Source: Streptomyces albicerus (GTDB lineage Bacteria > Actinomycetota > Actinomycetes > Streptomycetales > Streptomycetaceae). Taken from it: 64,000 bases of DNA. A program made the translations under genes and the position numbers. Below, in pieces: positions 34,273 through 42,118 of the stretch. Below the pieces are notes generated by a model. It made no database searches. It was not told the origin of the DNA and saw only the letters and a list, made by a program, of their open reading frames with translations. Position 1 is the stretch's first letter, and the number at the start of each line of letters is the position of its first letter. The DNA lies in NCBI RefSeq assembly GCF_008905045.1, contig NZ_VWMY01000007.1:88549-152548 (forward strand). The letters run 5' to 3'.

Positions 34273-35826
34273 TCAAGCGTACGCAGGCGCCTCCGCGACC
34301 GTCGCCCGAGCCTTGTACACCCGGTACGCGCCACCCAGGAGGAGGGTGACGCCCAGGAACAGCACGGTGAACCACTGGAAGTACCAGTGCCCGCCCGCCG
34401 GGTCGTACACCGCTGCCCGGGGCCAGGCCAGGTTGACCGTCATGAACAGGCCGTAGAGCAGGGCGAGTGCGTTGACGGGGACGCCCCAGCGGCCCAAGGA
34501 GAACAGGGGGCGGCCCTCCTCGTCGACGCCGTCCGTCCTGGGGAACCCGCCGCGCAGTCGTTTCACCAGCAGAGGCCCGGTGACCATCGCGTACGCGAGG
34601 TACAGCATCACGATGCAGGTGGTGCCGATGGCCAGGAAGGCCTCCGGCGAGGCGAAGTTGAGGAGCAGCAGGGCCGCGGCGAGGACGCCGACGACCAGGG
34701 CAGGGGCGCTCGGCATGCCCGTGCGTGGGTTGACCTTCGCGAGGCGTCCGGAGAAGGGCAGTTGGCCGTCGCGGGCCATGGAGAACAGCATCCGGCAGGC
34801 GGAGGTCTGGATCGCGAGGGTCGCCACCGCGATGGCGATCACCACGTCCGCCAGCAGCGCCCGGCCCACGCCGTCGCCCAGGCTGCTGGTCAGGACGTAA
34901 CTCAGCCCCTCGACCCCGAGCCGGCCGTCGGTGAGGCTGGGTGCGGCGAGCAGGCCGCCGAGGATGATCAGGCCGCCGAGCAGACCCGCCGCGCCGAGCG
35001 CGGTGAGGATCGTGCGGGGAGCGGTGCGCCGCGGGTTGCGGGTCTCCTCGCTCATCTCGCCCGCGCTGTCGAAGCCGATCATCACGTACGCCGCCGTGAA
35101 CGACCCCACCAGAAGCGCCCCGACCAGGCCCGACTGGGCGGCCGTGCCGGTGTGGAAGGTGATACCGGGAGAGCGCTCGGAGTGCGTGAACAGGAGCACG
35201 ATGATCAGGGCGGCGCCGATGATCTCGGCGGTCACGCCGATGCGGTTGACCAGGGACATCACACGGTTGTCGATGACGTTCACGAAGGTCGTCAGGGCCA
35301 GCAGGATGATGCCGAGGACCGCCGCGTTCGCCGCGCCGCTCGCCGATGCCAGTGACGGGTCGTCGCCGATCAGCTGGAAGCCGGACCAGATCGCGGGCAT
35401 GACCACCTGCAGCGCGAGCGCCGCGGCGGCGACCACCACGATCTGCCCGATCACCATGATCCAGCCGGCGAACCAGCCGAAGGTGAGGTTGGAGAGCCGG
35501 GACGACCACTGGTAGATGGCACCGGAGATCGGATAGCGGGCGGCCAGCTCGGCGAAGCACGCGGCGACCAGCAACTGGCCGATCAGCACGGCGGGCCAGG
35601 CCCAGAAGAAGACGGGTCCGCCGAACGCGTACCCGAAGGCGAAGAACTGGAAGACGGTCGTCAGGACGGAGATGAAGGAGAAACCGGCGGCGAACGAGGC
35701 GTACCGGCCGAGGCTGCGGTGCAGCTCCTGGCGGTAGCCGAACTCCGCGAGGGAGCGGTCGTCGGACGACTCGCCGGACGGCTCCGGCGGGTCGGGGCGT
35801 ACGTCGGAGGGGGTGGTAGTGGTCAC
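34273..35826 (-). CDS. APC-superfamily permease, probably linked to the guanidine/urea operon
   Basis: Amino-acid/choline-type transporter of 517 residues with about 12 membrane helices. Signature segments are SLGRYASFAAGFSFISVLTTVFQFFAFGYAFGG near the N-terminus and IGFDSAGEMSEETRNPRRTAPRTIL. It resembles permeases often annotated as urea-carboxylase-related. The palindromic motif before the gene (35878-35901) matches the one at the DUF1989 operon, so common control by the TetR protein is likely. Overlap with the downstream pseudouridine synthase is likely incidental. Substrate not known. Confidence 0.9.
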   Translation of the reverse strand: MTTTTPSDVRPDPPEPSGESSDDRSLAEFGYRQELHRSLGRYASFAAGFSFISVLTTVFQFFAFGYAFGGPVFFWAWPAVLIGQLLVAACFAELAARYPISGAIYQWSSRLSNLTFGWFAGWIMVIGQIVVVAAAALALQVVMPAIWSGFQLIGDDPSLASASGAANAAVLGIILLALTTFVNVIDNRVMSLVNRIGVTAEIIGAALIIVLLFTHSERSPGITFHTGTAAQSGLVGALLVGSFTAAYVMIGFDSAGEMSEETRNPRRTAPRTILTALGAAGLLGGLIILGGLLAAPSLTDGRLGVEGLSYVLTSSLGDGVGRALLADVVIAIAVATLAIQTSACRMLFSMARDGQLPFSGRLAKVNPRTGMPSAPALVVGVLAAALLLLNFASPEAFLAIGTTCIVMLYLAYAMVTGPLLVKRLRGGFPRTDGVDEEGRPLFSLGRWGVPVNALALLYGLFMTVNLAWPRAAVYDPAGGHWYFQWFTVLFLGVTLLLGGAYRVYKARATVAEAPAYA

Positions 35827-35877
35827 GGCGGCACCTGCCTTCGGCGCAGGGAGCGGGGTCCTGGAGGCGACAGGCGT

Positions 35878-35901
35878 AATTCCTGTCGGGTGACAGAAAT
35901 T
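35878..35901. promoter_or_regulatory. Imperfect palindrome, second copy of the candidate TetR operator
   Basis: Outer AATT ends and inner CTGTC/GACAG arms form an imperfect palindrome over 24 bases. The right half GACAGAAATTAGG is identical to the right half of the 27621-27640 site plus its flank. It lies 52-75 bases before the APC permease start. Confidence 0.6.
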
Positions 35902-35987
35902 AGGGAGGGCCTGTTTCGCCCGCGTGACGCGGTCATGTCGACGCCGGGCCTAAGTCCTCACGCCCTTGCGCCGGCAACGGAATCGCG

Positions 35988-36002
35988 ATACATCGTGTGT
36001 AT
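35988..36002. promoter_or_regulatory. Inverted repeat upstream of the PadR gene
   Basis: ATACA and TGTAT arms separated by TCGTG, about 75 bases before the PadR start. PadR proteins often bind ATGT/ACAT-type inverted repeats, so autoregulation is possible. Confidence 0.35.
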
Positions 36003-36075
36003 TGACGCTCGCTGCTGAGACGCGATATGTTCGGCTACGGATATTCGTAGGCGAGGGTATGGCGAGGTGATCCCG

Positions 36076-36723
36076 ATGGCGACGAAGCGCCGCAAGCTCA
36101 GCAATCCGCTGGCGCTGGCCGTCATGGTGCTGCTCACCGAGCGGCCGATGCATCCGTATGAGATCGCCCAGACCCTGCGCAGCCGTGGCAAGGACACCAG
36201 TCTGAAGATCAATTACGGCTCGCTCTACACGGTCGTGCAGAACCTGGAGAAGTACGGGTTCGTCGAGGTCGCCGAGGTGCAGCGGCAGGGCAACCGCCCC
36301 GAGCGCACGCTCTACGGCATCACGGACGCCGGACGCGAAGAGGCCACGGAGTGGCTGTCGGACCTGCTCGCCGTCCCGGCGCGGGAGTTCCCGATCTTCG
36401 AGGCCGCGCTGTCCCTGATGGGGGTGATCCACCCCGACGAGGTGGCACGCCTGCTGAAGGAGCGGCTCAAGACACTGGACGTGCAGGTCGCGAGCGCGCG
36501 CGGCGGTCTCGCGAAGCTGTACGAGACGCTGCCGCGGATCTTCCTCGTCGAGAGCGAGTACCAACTGCACATGGTCGAGGCGCAGGCCGAGTGGGTCCGC
36601 GGATTTCTGCGGGAGCTCGAGTCCGGCACGCTCGACGGGGTCAAGGAGTGGCGGAAATTCCACGAGACCGGGGAAGTGCCGCCGGAGTTCGAGGAGTTGG
36701 AGGCCCGTCACTTCGAGGAGTGA
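36076..36723 (+). CDS. PadR-family transcriptional regulator
   Basis: Regulator of 215 residues. The N-terminal winged helix reads NPLALAVMVLLTERPMHPYEIAQTLRSRGKDTSLKINYGSLYTVVQNLEKYGFVE, the PadR signature. A helical C-terminal dimer domain of the VirR/AphA type follows. ATG at 36076 has GGCGAGG 8 bases upstream; GTG at 36067 is the alternative. It lies 198 bases before a drug-type ABC exporter in the same direction, so it probably represses that pair. Confidence 0.92.
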   Translation: MATKRRKLSNPLALAVMVLLTERPMHPYEIAQTLRSRGKDTSLKINYGSLYTVVQNLEKYGFVEVAEVQRQGNRPERTLYGITDAGREEATEWLSDLLAVPAREFPIFEAALSLMGVIHPDEVARLLKERLKTLDVQVASARGGLAKLYETLPRIFLVESEYQLHMVEAQAEWVRGFLRELESGTLDGVKEWRKFHETGEVPPEFEELEARHFEE

Positions 36724-36921
36724 CCCAGAAGCGAACCCAGAGGCGAACCCAGATGTGAACAGACCCCGGCAGAGCTGTTGCAGCAGCCCCGCCAGGGTCT
36801 CGAACCCCGAGCCGACTCCGCGGTGAGGCAGGCCAGGCGATCGAGGTGCGGCACACCCAGGATAGCCCGGTGCTCTTCACGCGGATCAGCCGTCATCCGC
36901 TCACCCAGGAGAGCAGTCGTC

Positions 36922-37953
36922 ATGAGCACCCGTGCGCCCGCAGTGCAGGCGCGTCAGCTGACCAAGACCTATCCCGGCGAGGTCACCGCCCTCAGCGGCA
37001 TGGACCTCACCGTCGAGCCGGGCACCGTCTTCGGGCTCCTCGGCCCGAACGGCGCCGGCAAGTCCACCACCGTCAAGATCCTCACCACCCTCGCCCGCCC
37101 CGACTCGGGCACGGCCACGGTCGCGGGCCACGACGTCCTGCGCCACCCGGACCGGGTGCGCCGCACCATCGGCGTGGTCGCCCAGAAGTCCGGCGCCGAC
37201 CCGGTGGCCACCGGCCGCGAGAACCTCCAACTCCAGGGCAGGCTCTACGGGTTGCGGGGCGATGCCCTCCGCCACCGGGTGGACGAACTGCTGGCCCGCT
37301 TCCAGCTCACGGACGCCGCGGGCCGCCAGGTCAAGGGCTACTCCGGCGGCATGCAGCGCCGTCTCGACGTGGCGCTCGGCCTGGTCCACCGGCCCGAGGT
37401 CCTCTTCCTCGACGAGCCGACCACCGGTCTCGACCCCGAGGCGCGCACCGCGATGTGGGACGAGATCGCCCGCCTCGCCGGCGACGAGGGTCTGACCATC
37501 CTGCTCACCACGCACTACCTCGAAGAAGCCGATCGCCTCGCGGGCCACATCGCCATCGTCGACCGCGGCCGCGTCGTCGTCGAAGGCACCCCGAACGCCC
37601 TCAAGGGCGAACTCCGCGGCGACGCCGTCCACGTGGAGCTGCGCCGACCCGTCGGCGAAGCCGGTCGTACGCTCCTCACGGGCGCCCTCACCGCACTGCC
37701 CGGCGTGCACGAGGCGCTCTTCGACGGCCGCCGTATCAGCGTCCGCGCCGAGGACGGGGCCGCCGCCGTGCCCGCCCTGCTCGGCGCCCTGGAACGCGCC
37801 GGGGTCGACGTCACCGCCGCCACCGTCGCCCGCCCGTCACTCGACGACGTCTATCTGCGGTACGCGGGCCGCCGTTACGCCGAAGCCGAGGCCGCAGCCG
37901 CGGTCGAGGCCGAGCGGACCGAAGACCTTTCCGTCGCGGGAGGTACCCGATGA
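36922..37953 (+). CDS. ABC exporter ATP-binding protein (DrrA-like)
   Basis: ATPase of 343 residues of the ABC-2/daunorubicin-resistance type. Walker A is GLLGPNGAGKST, the signature loop is GYSGGMQRRLDVALGLVHRP, Walker B is VLFLDEPTTGLD and the H-loop is LLTTHYLEEADRL. The C-terminal extension (DUF4162-like, VELRRPVGEAGRTLLTGALTALPGV) is typical of the group. ATG at 36922 follows AGGAGAG. Its stop overlaps the permease start (ATGA). PadR upstream suggests inducible export of an antibiotic or lipid-like compound. Confidence 0.93.
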   Translation: MSTRAPAVQARQLTKTYPGEVTALSGMDLTVEPGTVFGLLGPNGAGKSTTVKILTTLARPDSGTATVAGHDVLRHPDRVRRTIGVVAQKSGADPVATGRENLQLQGRLYGLRGDALRHRVDELLARFQLTDAAGRQVKGYSGGMQRRLDVALGLVHRPEVLFLDEPTTGLDPEARTAMWDEIARLAGDEGLTILLTTHYLEEADRLAGHIAIVDRGRVVVEGTPNALKGELRGDAVHVELRRPVGEAGRTLLTGALTALPGVHEALFDGRRISVRAEDGAAAVPALLGALERAGVDVTAATVARPSLDDVYLRYAGRRYAEAEAAAAVEAERTEDLSVAGGTR

Positions 37954-38729
37954 GCACCAACGCCCTCGCCCAGACCTGGTACATGACGCAGCGTCAACTC
38001 ACAGCGGTACTGCGCCAGCCCGCGTACGTCGTCATGATGCTGATCCAGCCGGCGATCTGGCTGTTCCTCTTCGGCAACCTCTTCAAGGAGGTCGTCGAGC
38101 TCGGCGGCTTCGGCACGAGCAGTTATCTGGACTACCTCGTGCCCGGCATCGTCGTGATGAGCGCCCTCAGCTCCAACATGTGGGCGGGCATGGGCACGTT
38201 GGAGGAGATCGAACGCGGCACGCTCAACCGGTTCCTGACCACTCCGGTCAGCCGCGGCGCCCTGATGAACGCCAACGTGGTGCAGCAGGCGCTCACCACG
38301 GCCGTGCAGTCCGCGCTGATCATCCTGCTCGGAAAGCTCGGCGGCGCGGACTATCCGGGCGGGGCCGCGGGCCTGTTGGTACTCGTCGTCGCGGCCTCAC
38401 TGCTCGGCACGGTCTTCGGGGCGTTCTCGAACGCCCTGGGCATGCTGGTGCGCCAGCGGGAGTCGATCATCGGCATCAACACCTTCCTGCTGCTACCGCT
38501 GACCTTTCTCTCCTCGGCCTTCATGGCCCCATCCCAAATGCCCGGCTGGATGCGCCACGTCGCCGACTACAACCCACTCAACTGGGCGATGGTGGCGGCC
38601 CGTTCAGCAATGACGGAGAACCCGGACTGGGGCGACGTACTGACCCGTGGCGGCGCACTCCTCGCCCTGGCCGTGGTGGCGGTATGGCTGTCGATCCGCA
38701 CGTTCAGGTCGTACCAACGCTCGGTCTAG
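37950..38729 (+). CDS. ABC-2 type exporter permease (DrrB-like)
   Basis: Membrane subunit of 259 residues with six hydrophobic segments and an N-terminal amphipathic stretch (WYMTQRQLTAVLRQPAYVVMMLIQPAIWLFLFG). The ABC-2 signature region includes TTPVSRGALMNANVV and LLLPLTFLSSAFMAPSQMPGWM near the C-terminal half. It is translationally coupled to the ATPase gene and followed by a 10-bp hairpin. Substrate unknown. Confidence 0.92.
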   Translation: MSTNALAQTWYMTQRQLTAVLRQPAYVVMMLIQPAIWLFLFGNLFKEVVELGGFGTSSYLDYLVPGIVVMSALSSNMWAGMGTLEEIERGTLNRFLTTPVSRGALMNANVVQQALTTAVQSALIILLGKLGGADYPGGAAGLLVLVVAASLLGTVFGAFSNALGMLVRQRESIIGINTFLLLPLTFLSSAFMAPSQMPGWMRHVADYNPLNWAMVAARSAMTENPDWGDVLTRGGALLALAVVAVWLSIRTFRSYQRSV

Positions 38730-38744
38730 CGGCCGTTGATTCCG

Positions 38745-38772
38745 TACGGGCCCTTGTTGGCGAGGGCCCGTA
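38745..38772. terminator. Hairpin after the ABC exporter operon
   Basis: TACGGGCCCT (38745-38754) pairs perfectly with AGGGCCCGTA (38763-38772). It lies just after the permease stop and before a dispersed repeat. Confidence 0.65.
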
Positions 38773-38776
38773 AGCC

Positions 38777-38827
38777 GCGCCCCTTAAGGGGCGCGGGGAA
38801 CTGCGCGACCAGCCCAAGGCGACCCGC
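38777..38827. repeat. Dispersed intergenic repeat, type A copy 2
   Basis: Carries GCGCCCCTTAAGGGGCGC followed by GGGGAACTGCGCGACCAGCCC. It is the reverse-complement counterpart of 7062-7111 with only a few changes. It ends next to the stop codon of the convergent SIP gene. Confidence 0.7.
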
Positions 38828-38830
38828 AGA

Positions 38831-39679
38831 CTACGCACCGGCCTCCTGCGGAGCGTCCTGCTCGGCCTCAATCTGCGCGTTCCAGTCCCGCTTCGCGGCC
38901 TGCCACCCATCCTCATCGTGCCCGAGCCGCCAGTACCCGGAGATGGACAGATCCTCGCGCGCAACCTCGTGCTCAACACGGAGCAGCCGACGAAGCTCCT
39001 TCACGAACCCGGCCTCACCGTGCACGAAAGCGTGCACCCGACCTTCAGGGAACGGCAGCGCCCGAACCGCCTCGACCAACGCCGCACCGATCGGCCGGTC
39101 ACCACGGTGCAGCCAGACGACATCCACATCGGAGTCGATCTTCTGCTCCTCCTCCGGCCCCGCGACCTCCACGAAGGCATGCACCCGCGCACCGTCCGGC
39201 ATCCGCTCCAGCGACGCGGCGATCGCGGGCAGCGCGCTCTCGTCACCTGCCAGCAGATGCCAGTCCGCCTCGGCATTGGGGGCGTACGCTCCACCGGGAC
39301 CGAGGAACCGTACGACCTCGCCCGCCTGGACGCGCATGGCCCACGGCCCGGCGAGCCCCTCGTCGCCGTGGATCACGAAGTCGAGCGTCAGCTCGTGCAG
39401 TTCGGAGTCCCAGGCGCGCACCGTGTACGTACGCGTGACGGGCCACTGCTCGCGCGGGAACTCCTCGCGGATGCGGGTCATGTCGAAGGGCTCCGGATAG
39501 GTCACACCCTCGGCGCCGAACAGCAACTTGACGTAATGGTCGGTGCTGGAGCCCGCGGTGAATTCGGCGAGGCCGTCGCCGCCGAGCACCACACGCTGCA
39601 TGTGCGGCGTGAGCCGCTCCGTGCGGACAACCCTGGCGGTGTGGGGCTTCGGAGCCCTGCGTGCCGGACGCTCTGCCAT
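38831..39679 (-). CDS. Siderophore-interacting protein (FAD-binding ferric reductase)
   Basis: SIP/ViuB-family flavoprotein of 282 residues that releases iron from ferric siderophores in the cytoplasm. The FAD-binding barrel carries HYVKLLFG and the motif RTYTVRAWDSELHELTLDFVIHGDEGLAGPWA, and the NAD(P)H-binding half has WHLLAGDESALPAIAASLE and YWRLGHDEDGW near the end. ATG at 39679. An iron-regulator box lies 21-39 bases upstream, so the gene should be repressed when iron is ample. Confidence 0.93.
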   Translation of the reverse strand: MAERPARRAPKPHTARVVRTERLTPHMQRVVLGGDGLAEFTAGSSTDHYVKLLFGAEGVTYPEPFDMTRIREEFPREQWPVTRTYTVRAWDSELHELTLDFVIHGDEGLAGPWAMRVQAGEVVRFLGPGGAYAPNAEADWHLLAGDESALPAIAASLERMPDGARVHAFVEVAGPEEEQKIDSDVDVVWLHRGDRPIGAALVEAVRALPFPEGRVHAFVHGEAGFVKELRRLLRVEHEVAREDLSISGYWRLGHDEDGWQAAKRDWNAQIEAEQDAPQEAGA

Positions 39680-39699
39680 GACAGCCTCCCGAATTTCGC

Positions 39700-39718
39700 T
39701 TAGGCTTACCTAAGTTAG
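39700..39718. promoter_or_regulatory. Iron box (DmdR/IdeR-type operator)
   Basis: Read on the minus strand this is CTAACTTAGGTAAGCCTAA. It matches 13 of 19 positions of the DmdR/IdeR consensus (TTAGGTTAGGCTAACCTAA, from memory) and keeps the TTAGG/CCTAA core. It lies just before the siderophore-interacting protein gene. Confidence 0.75.
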
Positions 39719-39820
39719 CACCTCTCCCCCCACTGGCGCCTCTGCCTTGGGAATCGGATTACCGTCTTGCGGGAATCCGATTACCGCCTCATAGGTGCTG
39801 AGCCCTCTTGTGCTGAGCCC

Positions 39821-40759
39821 TCATGTGCGGAGCGTCGACAGCAGCCGCGTCAGCGAACCGCCCAGACCCCAGCGCGCCGCGAGCTCGTCCAGAGCCACCG
39901 GATCGCGCGGCGCGTGGGGCAGCGCGGTGGTCACGTCAGGCAAGGGTACGTCTCCGGCCACCCGGACGACCGTGGGCGCGACGGCGACATACGGCCGCGA
40001 CTCGTCGAGACGCTTGCGCTGCGACGGTGTGAGTTTGGCCTTCGGGTCGTCGACCGCCGCCATGATCCCGGCCACGTCGCCGAACTCGGCCAGCAGCTTG
40101 GCGGCCGTCTTCTCGCCGATGCCCGGCACGCCCGGCAGCCCGTCGCTCGGGTCGCCGCGCAGCGTTGCCAGATCCGCGTACCCCGCCCCGTCGACCCCGT
40201 ACTTCTCACGCAGCCACGCCTCGTCCGTGACCTGCAGCGTGCCCACGCCCTTGAGTGGATAGAGCACCCGCACCTGCCGCTTGTCGTCGACCAGTTGGTA
40301 CAGGTCGCGGTCGCCGGTGACGATGTCGACCGGGCCCGTGGCGCGGCCGGCGAACGTGCCGATCACGTCGTCCGCCTCGTACCCCTCGACGCCCACACGT
40401 GCGATGCCCAGTGCGTCCAGGACCTCCTCTATGACCGGCACCTGGGGCGACAGTGTGTCGGGCACCTCCTCCTCGTCCGGGCCGACCTCGGTCTCCACGG
40501 CGACGCGATGTGCTTTGTAGGAGGGGATCAGGTCGACCCGCCACTGCGGCCGCCAGTCCGCGTCCATGCACGCCACCAGGTCGTCCGGACGGTGGTCCCG
40601 GACCAGCCGGTCGATGAATTCGAGCAGGCCCCGCACGGCGTTCACCGGTGTGCCGTCCGGAGCCCTCACAGAGTCCGGGACCCCGAAATAGGCCCGGAAG
40701 TACAGGGAAGCGGTGTCCAGGAGCATGAGTCGTCGAGTCTGCTGCGTCACGCCTCGCAT
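39821..40759 (-). CDS. Stand-alone 5'-3' exonuclease (Pol I N-domain/flap-nuclease family)
   Basis: Protein of about 312 residues with only the 5'-3' exonuclease domain of DNA polymerase I. Metal-binding motifs include MLLDTASLYFRAYFG, GYEADDVIG, DIVTGDRDLYQL and GDPSDGLPGVPGIGEKTAAKLL (helix-hairpin-helix). No polymerase domain is attached. Such free-standing copies occur in actinomycetes and may process flaps or RNA primers. The start is uncertain between 40759 and 40774, since neither has a good ribosome site. Confidence 0.9.
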   Translation of the reverse strand: MRGVTQQTRRLMLLDTASLYFRAYFGVPDSVRAPDGTPVNAVRGLLEFIDRLVRDHRPDDLVACMDADWRPQWRVDLIPSYKAHRVAVETEVGPDEEEVPDTLSPQVPVIEEVLDALGIARVGVEGYEADDVIGTFAGRATGPVDIVTGDRDLYQLVDDKRQVRVLYPLKGVGTLQVTDEAWLREKYGVDGAGYADLATLRGDPSDGLPGVPGIGEKTAAKLLAEFGDVAGIMAAVDDPKAKLTPSQRKRLDESRPYVAVAPTVVRVAGDVPLPDVTTALPHAPRDPVALDELAARWGLGGSLTRLLSTLRT

Positions 40760-40974
40760 CATGCCGTACGCCACCGACAGTCACGGTTCGGCGCGGACAG
40801 TGGGCGAGAGTGGCCGCCACTACCGGCCGGACGTAAACGCCTTGTGAACTGGCACACGGTCGCGTTTGCGCCATCCAGGCGGGGGCAGGCGCCGATGCGG
40901 AGTGAACCCGGTCGCATTTTCAACCACACCTGACAAACGCGCACCGGACGAGCGGGCGGAACCCGCGTCGCTCC

Positions 40975-41005
40975 ACGGCCCGCCGACGGGGGAGTGGCGG
41001 GCCGT
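40975..41005 (+). other. GC-rich hairpin in the leader of the betaine transporter operon
   Basis: ACGGCCCGCC (40975-40984) pairs perfectly with GGCGGGCCGT (40996-41005), ending 24 bases before the GTG start. It could act as an attenuator, a terminator or a translation-affecting leader. No known riboswitch pattern was recognised. Confidence 0.4.
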
Positions 41006-41029
41006 CTTCGTTCGACCCGAGAGGTACTT

Positions 41030-42118
41030 GTGTCATCCAGGCTGCAGGCGGAACAGCTCTACAAAGTGTTCGGCAGACGACCCGGCGAGGCAGTCGAGCA
41101 ACTGCGCCGGGGGGCCGACCGTGAGGAACTGCGCGCCGACGGCACCACAGCCGCGGTGATCGACGCGTCCTTCACGGTGGAACCCGGCGAGATCTTCGTC
41201 GTCATGGGCCTGTCGGGGTCCGGCAAGTCCACGCTGCTGCGCATGCTCAACGGACTCCTGGAGCCGACCGCGGGACACGTGGTCTTCGACGGGCAGGACC
41301 TGACCGCGCTGAACGACCGGGAGATGCGCGAAGTCCGCTCCAAGAAGATCAGTATGGTCTTCCAGCACTTCGCCCTCTTCCCGCACCGCAGCGTCCTGGA
41401 GAACGCCGCGTACGGCCTGGAGGTGCAGGGTGTGCCGCGCGCCGAGCGCGAGGAGCGCGCCACCAAGGCCCTGGTGCTGGCCGGGCTCGCCGGCTGGGAG
41501 AAGTCCTGGCCCGACGAGCTGTCCGGCGGTATGCAGCAGCGCGTGGGCCTCGCCCGTGCGCTCGCCACCGACGCCGACCTGCTCCTGATGGACGAGTCCT
41601 TCAGCGCGCTCGACCCGCTGATCCGCCGCGACATGCAGGACCAGCTGATCGAGCTCCAGAAGAAGCTGAAGAAGACCATCGTCTTCATCACCCACGACCT
41701 CAACGAGGCCATGCGCCTGGGCGACCGCATCGCCGTCATGCGGGACGGCCGCATCGTCCAGATCGGCACCGCCGAGGACATCCTCGTCCGCCCCGCAAAC
41801 GATTACGTCGCCTCCTTCACGCAGGACGTCGACCGCACCCGGGTCCTCACCGCGGCCTCCGTCATGGACACGGAGCTGCGCGGCGACGAGGCGGACTGCG
41901 CCTGCGAGACCGCACGGCCCGACTCGTCGTTCGGGGAGCTGTGCGCCATCAGCGCGCGGCTGACGCACTCCGTCGCCGTCGTCGACAAGAAGGGCAAGCT
42001 GGTCGGTGTCGTGCCCCGCCAGCGGCTCGTCGGCTTCCTCGGCGACGAACAGGGCGAACCCGTGCCGTGCGACACACCGCGCGACAAGGCTGTCGAGGCG
42101 GTGAAGGCCGGTGCCTAG
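41030..42118 (+). CDS. Glycine betaine/proline ABC transporter ATP-binding protein (ProV/OpuAA type)
   Basis: ATPase of 362 residues of an osmoprotectant importer. Walker A is GLSGSGKST (residues 60-68), the Q-loop is MVFQHFALFPHRSV, the signature is LSGGMQQRVGLARA, Walker B is LLLMDESFSALDP and the H-loop is FITHDLNEAMRLG. The C-terminal 90 residues are a short CBS-like region (SFGELCAISARLTHSVAVVDKKGKLVGVVPR). The N-terminal LYKVFGRRP matches ProV-type proteins. GTG at 41030 follows GAGAGG. The next gene starts 8 bases before this stop. Osmotic control is expected. Confidence 0.93.
   Translation: MSSRLQAEQLYKVFGRRPGEAVEQLRRGADREELRADGTTAAVIDASFTVEPGEIFVVMGLSGSGKSTLLRMLNGLLEPTAGHVVFDGQDLTALNDREMREVRSKKISMVFQHFALFPHRSVLENAAYGLEVQGVPRAEREERATKALVLAGLAGWEKSWPDELSGGMQQRVGLARALATDADLLLMDESFSALDPLIRRDMQDQLIELQKKLKKTIVFITHDLNEAMRLGDRIAVMRDGRIVQIGTAEDILVRPANDYVASFTQDVDRTRVLTAASVMDTELRGDEADCACETARPDSSFGELCAISARLTHSVAVVDKKGKLVGVVPRQRLVGFLGDEQGEPVPCDTPRDKAVEAVKAGA

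Noticed and set aside
39749..39828. Short repeats GGAATC(G/C)GATTACCG and GTGCTGAGCCCTC between the SIP and exonuclease genes
   Set aside because: They are only two copies each, imperfect, and without dyad symmetry that would point to a site. Probably slippage.
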